From: Marthasterias glacialis | Taxonomy: Eukaryota; Echinodermata; Asteroidea; Forcipulatida; Asteriidae | Assembly: GCA_911728455.2 (NCBI GenBank) | Contig: OU452225.1 | Span: 22,726,495-22,790,494, forward strand | Reading direction: 5' to 3' | Length of the DNA stretch: 64,000 bases | Part shown: one piece after another, positions 57,910-64,000 of the stretch | Layout of the letters: each line of letters begins with the position of its first letter | How positions within the stretch are numbered: position 1 is the stretch's first letter | Position numbers and translations under genes: made by a program | Notes under the pieces: generated by a model | What the model was told of the DNA's origin: nothing | Database searches by the model: none | Seen by the model: only the letters and a program-made list of their open reading frames with translations

Positions 57910-59520
57910 CAGTAGGGTCGTGTTGGTAAATACATTGTCACTTGGGTTATGAGCCAGACTATTCCACATTAGGAGTTTATGTGATGTGGTTCATGAGTCT
58001 GAATTTTAACATGATTTTAATCATGTGAGTGTATCTTCCATATTAGTGAGTGTATCTTCCATATAAGCTGTTACATGTTTACAAATTTGATGGATAAGTT
58101 AGGTCTGTATTTTGTTTTGAAGCACAAAGAAATTGTATAGAGAAATTTAAGCAAACAATAAAAATAAGGTCATTCAGATTTTTGACAAACCACTTTGGTT
58201 TCCCCCAGATGTTGACTTTGCGAAACTTTGCGGTAACATTGAAACTGCTTGCTGAGCTTGAATATTAGGATATTCTTCTTAAAATTCATTTGTAATGGAG
58301 CTTTTTAACATGAAGTATATAAAATTTTGCAAAGTTGTTTTAGAATTTAAAATTTTGGGCAATACAACTTTGGTGTCCCCCAAACAAATTTACGCCTGAA
58401 ACTTTTGTTTTTTTCCACAACAATGGGATAAAAACAATGATATACTATTCAATTGAATTTTTTGCTTAAAATTGACAAAATTATCGAAAGTTGACACATG
58501 AATGGTATGAAACAGATTATGTGGTCTTAATGTGATGAAAGCATGTTAGTGTCACCTTTCACACGTACGTGATACCCATTCGTTTTGAAGAATGAAGAGT
58601 TTCTTAGGGTGTACTTAATTCCTGCATCCCCCATAAGAAGTTACATAGGGTCGTTTTAAAGAAACTTATTAAATATGACCATTTACAAATGGTTTTACAC
58701 AATGAAATATGATTTTGAATTTATGGCCTAAAATCACAAACTGGCTCCCTAATTTAAAGAATGACACAAAATACAGCACAGACCATCTTCATCTTCAAAC
58801 TGTTCACAGGAACAGTATACAGATCCCATTCCTCATATCCTGTTAAACATTCTGATACGCACTTGACAATCAAGAATTCTTATGGCAAGGCGATTTATCT
58901 CAACTAGTAAAGTACGCAAATTTAACAAACGTCTCAACTTTTCAACATGCTTTTTGGTAGCAACTGATAGGAACTCTCGTCAATGTTGAAAAATGACAAA
59001 AAAACAGAGTATTTCAGGAGGTGATAACATATTACCACTTGGGCATTTATGTTTCATCATGTAAAATAAAATGCTCAAAGCAAAAAAGCACAGTTGAAAG
59101 CTAAAATTTGTTTTCAGAGTATTATTTATCGTACAAATCAAGACAGAAATATGCCCTCTTTTTCAAACATGCAACCGTGATCCTCCCCGTTTTATTACTG
59201 AAAAACTTCTTCAGAAATGTAATCTTACCTATGGTGTATTATGGCTCAAGAGACGTGATACTGTCGTTTGCTGAGAGAGACGAACCCATATAAAGTCACA
59301 TCTTAACATTAATGTGACTGTAATCCCAGGCTGGTTTGAACTCCCCAGAAGTCTGGGTGCACGACGCGGGTCTTACTTCCGGGACCTTTATGAACATTCT
59401 TTCCCGCCATCGACGTGGTATGTTGTCGGCCAATACAACACAAAGGCAAACCAACCACTCCAAAACGGTGTGCTTTTGAAGGACTTTGGATTATTGTATT
59501 TATTATGTTATTTATATAGT
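57910..59520. other. No recognisable gene
   Basis: AT-rich; two tandem GAGTGTATCTTCCATAT copies near 58027-58062 only. Confidence 0.4.
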
Positions 59521-59525
59521 ATTAT

Positions 59526-59604
59526 TTATTTATTTATTTATGCTAACGATCTAAAAAAAAAAAAGGGCGTTTGTTAGTCTAAACGCTTATAAATAAATAA
59601 ATAA
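59526..59604. repeat. Hairpin with 16-bp TTATTTATTTATTTAT arms
   Basis: The left arm at 59526-59541 and its exact complement at 59589-59604 enclose a smaller hairpin (GCGTTT / AAACGC). Confidence 0.85.
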
Positions 59605-61185
59605 CTTGATACCAAAACGTTTACTTGCAATTTTTCCATTGCCACCCTTCCCCCCCCCCCCCCCCCGCCGACACACACACATGTTGGTCAACCCGGTAAA
59701 TCGTGGACTTTGTTCTCTTCATGTTTTAAAGACGTCCGCAAAATATCAAACCGAGGACATCGGTTTGTCACACCATCCGTATCCACTGTTAAACTCCCCG
59801 TTGTCAACGCGGGTAGACACGCTTATTACCCAACACACACACACTCACTCACCCTTCACCAACTTGCCACCCCACACACCCATTCTGATCCCCTCTAAGT
59901 TTTAGAGTCTGGCGCCGCCACTGAATGTGGTTTGAACATCCTGGTCTCGTTCGCATTTATACAGGGGACTGCAGGAATTTCTGTCCCCAATAAGCCAAAA
60001 GAACTAAGTTTCGAACTTTAAACATTGTACCCCAGTACTTTGTCTTTTGAATGTTACATTCAACATTATCGTTGACTTACCGACTACCACTGTTAAGGCA
60101 TGCAGAAAATAATGTGTTATTGGTTGGTCTCCGATTTCAGGGACAATGTGATGTCTCCCACACGGTCTGGGTCATGACCTCTTTCCACGTTATCAGAAAA
60201 CGTTTTTGCTCAATGATTAGATCAATAAATGTCTGTAGATATTGTCAAATACCAGTATTTTGCGGCTTGCTGACTCTTCCGCGCAGCAGCGCTTGCGGGC
60301 TTGGTTCAAGATATTCCTGTTACTTGCTAAAAAGCCCTATTTCTAAATTTAGTCGAATTTTACTCGTTGAGGAGTGTTTTTATTTTGGGCGTGCATTGCT
60401 CAACATTCAACAGATAACCTACTAAAAATTGAAAAGAAAAAACAAGTTCAGTTGACAGCAAATATATTTGCTTTGATGTCAAGAGGCCGAGCGACTTTAA
60501 AGTAATGTGTGAATATTTTTGAATATTTTACATTAGTTGATGGGACGCTTATTCAAAAGCAGTGTGGTGCGCCCTATTTAAAAGATGGCGGTCCTATGTA
60601 CAGGCCAAAATTGCAGCGTCCTTGTTCATAATTCAGCACTAGTTTTTTCTATATTAATTCTGCTGAAATTTGCTAAAAATGTGTAATTCAACAAGTTCTC
60701 TTTAGTTCCATAAGGTTTACAGTGGAAACACAGTAACAGTGAACACTGTGGACTGGCAATGAGGGCAATAGTGCACGTCTATGAACCCCGAGGGCCTGTG
60801 AGTGACCAGGAGAGGGTCATATTTCCTGAGGCTGAAGTCCGAATAATGCCAGTCCATATGTGTTTTATAACACACCTCAGTCCAAAATGCCATGTGAAAA
60901 ACAAATATTTTCAGGACGCACGGTTTTACAACTGTAAAGAGGGCGCTGATTACCAGTCAATAGTTTTTGGGTTTTGGAAACTATTTCCCGCTTAGCGAAC
61001 TTTTCCCCCCAAATGAAGCCCGTGGTGCAGATTTCATGCACTAGGCTATATTAGCTCACCCCACGTGACCGTGTTTCGGCCAATCAGGATAAAGAACCAG
61101 GGAGATGTGTGTTATAAAGCTATATATATTGACTAGAGCACTGGCATTGTTCATATGTTGAAGCCGCCTGGGCGCATCCACGTTG
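59605..61185. other. No supported gene; C17 tract and hAT end
   Basis: C homopolymer at 59650-59666, a CA-rich stretch at 59830-59880, and TCTGGCGCCGCCACTG at 59909-59924 resembling a lone hAT right terminus. A 124-codon frame at 60051-60425 shows no recognisable domain and is treated as chance. Confidence 0.4.
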
Positions 61186-61189
61186 TGTA

Positions 61190-61216
61190 CAGTGGGGGTG
61201 GGGGTGGGGGTGGGGG
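61190..61216. repeat. (GGGGGT)n microsatellite
   Basis: About four units of GGGGGT directly before the MITE copy. Confidence 0.85.
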
Positions 61217-61520
61217 TAGTCTGGTTCCCAGACCAAAAAATCTCGGACCATTCTCTGTCAATTTTAGGTCAGGTATTACCCAGATGTCACTTGACAAAAA
61301 AGGAGGAATTCCTCCTTTTCCGAAAATATCCAAAATGCTCCGAACTCGTTGTTGGCAACATTCGGACAGTGTAGTTGATGGTCGGACATTTCTTTTGTTG
61401 ATGAAAATTCAAAAATTTTGCAGATACATCCCATAAGCGTTTTTCTTTTTCTTTTTTCCCCCAACAAATTCAACACTATATTTGAATATATTTGTAACAT
61501 TTTTACAAACTGATTATCCC
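61217..61520. mobile_element. Partial copy of the 48276 MITE
   Basis: Starts TAGTCTGGTTCCCAGACC and follows the 48276 copy through CTCCGAACTCGTTGT and the TTTTTCTTTTTCTTTTTTCC block to about 61520, where similarity stops. The right terminus is missing. Confidence 0.8.
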
Positions 61521-61544
61521 ATTTGGGGCGCCGGTTATGACTTT

Positions 61545-61800
61545 ATTACGAAACTCTATATAGAACGAAACCAATACATATAGAACGAAACTAATATATA
61601 GAATGAAACCAATATGTATAGAACGAATAGCCGAATCAAATATATAGAACGAAACCGATATACATAAAACGAAACAAAAATATATAAATCAAAACAAAAT
61701 ATATAGAACTAAACCATCACATATAGAACTAAGCAAAAAACATATAGAGCGAAACAAAAATATAAAGACCGAAACGCCGCCTACGACGATTAAGGGCCAG
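61545..61800. repeat. Degenerate array of ATATAGAACGAAAC
   Basis: About a dozen copies at 17-25 bp spacing, ending with CGCCGCC-ACGACGATTA-GGGCCAG. The same combination recurs once at 62135-62175. Confidence 0.8.
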
Positions 61801-62629
61801 GCCGCAATATTTATAGAACGAAAGCCAAAGTGAATAGACCTTTCTTTTGCAACGTCACAACCCGAGTTTTTGCCAACCAAGATGGAAAAACTACAGGGAG
61901 CCGTCAATACAAAGCAAAAACAGATCACAGTTTACAAAAATGTTACACAAATTGTCCAAAATTTGTTGGAATCAAACCAACCAATAATGGGATGTGTTTT
62001 CTTTAAATAGAAAGTTGCATAAATGTTGAATTTGGTCTCAACGTCTGTCAACAAGACTTGAATGTTTTGCTACATTTGGCCGTCCATGCCAACCAGCGTG
62101 GTTTGTTTATCAACAAACAACAAAGGAAAACTAAAATATATAGAACGAAGCGCCGCCCGCGACGATTAGGGGCCAGTCTGCTAGACTTGAAATCAAGTCG
62201 TTAGATCATAGAGTTACAGTGGCTGCACTCACACTCGAACTTGTCGAATAGACCGATTGCGCGACAATGTTGACATGTGGTCACGTGACCTCCTATTGGG
62301 TATAACGCCGTACAGCTGATGGCAAAATACGTGTAAAGAGTTATGCCGTGACACAGAGTGAGTACGAAAACAGTCGATTTTACTTTTGTTAAGTAATAAA
62401 TTAGTTAATCAGCCCCTTTATTTAAAGTAACATGTTGTGGCATTAATTTAACTCACATCTCTGTTTCATAATTAAACAGAATTCTACTAAAAAGAGGTTT
62501 TTTTAGCCATGCACTACGGCGTCGGACGACTATTATGTAGCCACCCGTCTGTTATTTTGTTTGTAATGTAGGCCTAAATCACTGTAAAAAAAAAAAAGGG
62601 GGATAACAACGTTGGGAAAGTTAGCATTA
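61801..62629. other. No supported gene
   Basis: Includes the second AGAACGAAGCGCCGCC-GGGCCAG copy at 62137-62175; the intervening 330 bp may be spacer of the same repeat. Confidence 0.4.
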
Positions 62630-62815
62630 ATCGGTTGAAAAACAGTGTTTTTCGATCAACACGGTTTTTTGATAAACATAGTTTTTCGATAAACACGGCC
62701 GGTTAATCATACACCTATTTCAAGCCAAATGACCAATAATTTGATAAACAGTGTTTATCGCGATAAAACACAGGTTTATCACTCAAACACAGTTTTTCAA
62801 AAAAATATGTATACA
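62630..62815. repeat. Degenerate GATAAACACAGTTTTTC array
   Basis: Six to eight loose copies, partly in inverted orientation (CAGTGTTTATCG, CGATAAACACGG). Confidence 0.65.
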
Positions 62816-62841
62816 GTCAAGAACAAGGTACAATAAACTGT

Positions 62842-62965
62842 AAGTCTCGCGCGTATTCAAGCATTAGGGTCCGTTAAAAAGCGTGATTTGGTTTCCTTCC
62901 TTTTGTTACAGCAATGTGTGTTGGACCAAAATGGTCCCAAAAATCTTCGAATACGCGCGAGACTT
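62842..62965. mobile_element. 124-bp MITE-like unit
   Basis: AAGTCTCGCGCGTATTC at the left and GAATACGCGCGAGACTT at the right are exact complements. Confidence 0.8.
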
Positions 62966-64000
62966 GCACAGTCTAGTATAGGTTTTCCCGGCCAATTTCA
63001 ACAAAAATCCATTCAAGTTAAAGATGAATTGTCCGATTTGGGGCCAAAGGCTAAAAAAATCAATTGCCTTGAGCAAACGAATTAAAAAATTTAAATGTTT
63101 GTGTAACGAAAAATATAAAAAACAAAAAATTCTGATATCAGAAACTCGAGATAGAACACTTTTAAACTTTTCCATGGGCATTTGCCGACTGCAATTTATG
63201 GGTTTTCCAGCGGCCAATCAGAAGAATCTGCAAGATAATGAATATTCATGATTCTTGTGACCTTTTTTAATATGAACGGGTCGCGGCTGGTCCCCTGCGA
63301 TGCTCTCAGTCGCTACCGCTACACGGCTTGCTGTGCGCGAATGTACTTGGTGTATGTACAATGTACATACATTGAGTGCGCGTTTCGAGCCAAGCTACCA
63401 CCGGGTCTCTGCTGCAAACACACCGGGCGGGTTAGTAGGAGCAGGCCGCCGCTGGTCAATCGACGATCACACGGACGGTCGATTGATGTAGGCTCCTATA
63501 CATTTACAGACATACAGTGTTGGGTTTTCTCGTTACTCCTGTACACAACCAACCGGTCGATCATCGTTCCGAAATAACGTAGCTTGAATATAAACATACC
63601 CTGTGCCGCTGCAATATGTAAATAATGTACGTCATCACTCTGAGGATTAAAAGGCTGGCGTTTTTAACTAACTGCCACTAATCCTTGACAGATTTTTTCG
63701 TTCAAAGTATAAAATGAAAGCTCATAACTTTTTATACCCCGTGACATAAGGAATATCAAAAGTTAAATTAATTTTTACTTCCAAATCGGACAATGCATCT
63801 GTAATAAACCGGGTCATTCAATTTCGCTTGAAAATAAATCCTCGGGTACATCAGCATTCAATTTCGACACTTAAACATTCATTCGACAAATAAAATCCTT
63901 CAGTTTAAAACGGTCACTTAGTTCATTCAATTTCGTCAAAGCTAGTAGCAACGGTCTGGTCGATTATTCGTCAACTGACAAACATTTTAGAAATGTTTGC
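62966..64000. other. No supported gene
   Basis: GC-richer around 63270-63500, with a 9-bp palindrome pair GTATGTACA/TGTACATAC and a CCAAT-like GGCCAATCAG near 63212. A promoter is conceivable, but no exon is recognisable. Confidence 0.35.

Noticed and set aside
60051-60425. 124-codon open frame
   Set aside because: No domain, signal peptide or splice context; length is within chance for this much sequence.
63248-63577. 109-codon open frame in a GC-richer stretch
   Set aside because: No recognisable domain and no supporting promoter or splice signals.

Overview
The window is eukaryotic nuclear DNA from a repeat-rich marine invertebrate, most likely an echinoderm and possibly a sea star. It is AT-rich with spliced genes, a tRNA-Leu-derived SINE, LINE, Helitron, Harbinger, hAT and Academ-type elements, and several MITE types that I associate with echinoderm genomes. 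The taxon is inferred from remembered repeat families and was not tested. No prokaryotic genes, rRNA, CRISPR array or functional tRNA was seen.

One host gene is well supported. Two minus-strand exons, 46263-46482 and 3406-3578, join in matching phase to encode a signal peptide followed by most of a Reeler domain. Both have consensus splice sites. Everything between them, about 42.7 kb, would therefore be one intron filled with mobile DNA. The gene continues past the left edge, and an upstream 5' UTR exon is implied.

Layout: 1-2490 is a 20-bp minisatellite with a 420-bp higher-order period. 2500-4700 holds Reeler exon 2 and MITE fragments. 4953-7329 is a decayed THAP-DDE transposon with recognisable introns. 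8031-27372 is a chain of ten non-coding Helitron-like elements, all in one orientation, with a cluster of short hairpin units at its end. 27373-35414 contains MITEs, microsatellites, a zinc-finger/DNA polymerase B relic, SINE fragments and a clean Harbinger MITE. 35938-37313 is a broken LINE reverse transcriptase. 37854-44678 is a nearly intact 6.8-kb DNA transposon: 3-bp CAA duplication, long inverted ends built from about 162-bp repeats, and one reading frame of about 1,530 codons ending in an XPG/FEN1-like nuclease region. It resembles the Academ superfamily. 44690-64000 contains a possible solo LTR, an hAT MITE, Reeler exon 1, a SINE, several TIR or foldback elements and long stretches without recognisable genes.

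The most noteworthy items are the Academ-like element, whose frame shifts at a run of nine A's near its C-terminus, and the Helitron chain. The chain carries dozens of GABP/ETS-type palindromes beside AGGTCA direct repeats and CRE palindromes, and its terminal hairpins change sequence between subfamilies while keeping their pairing.
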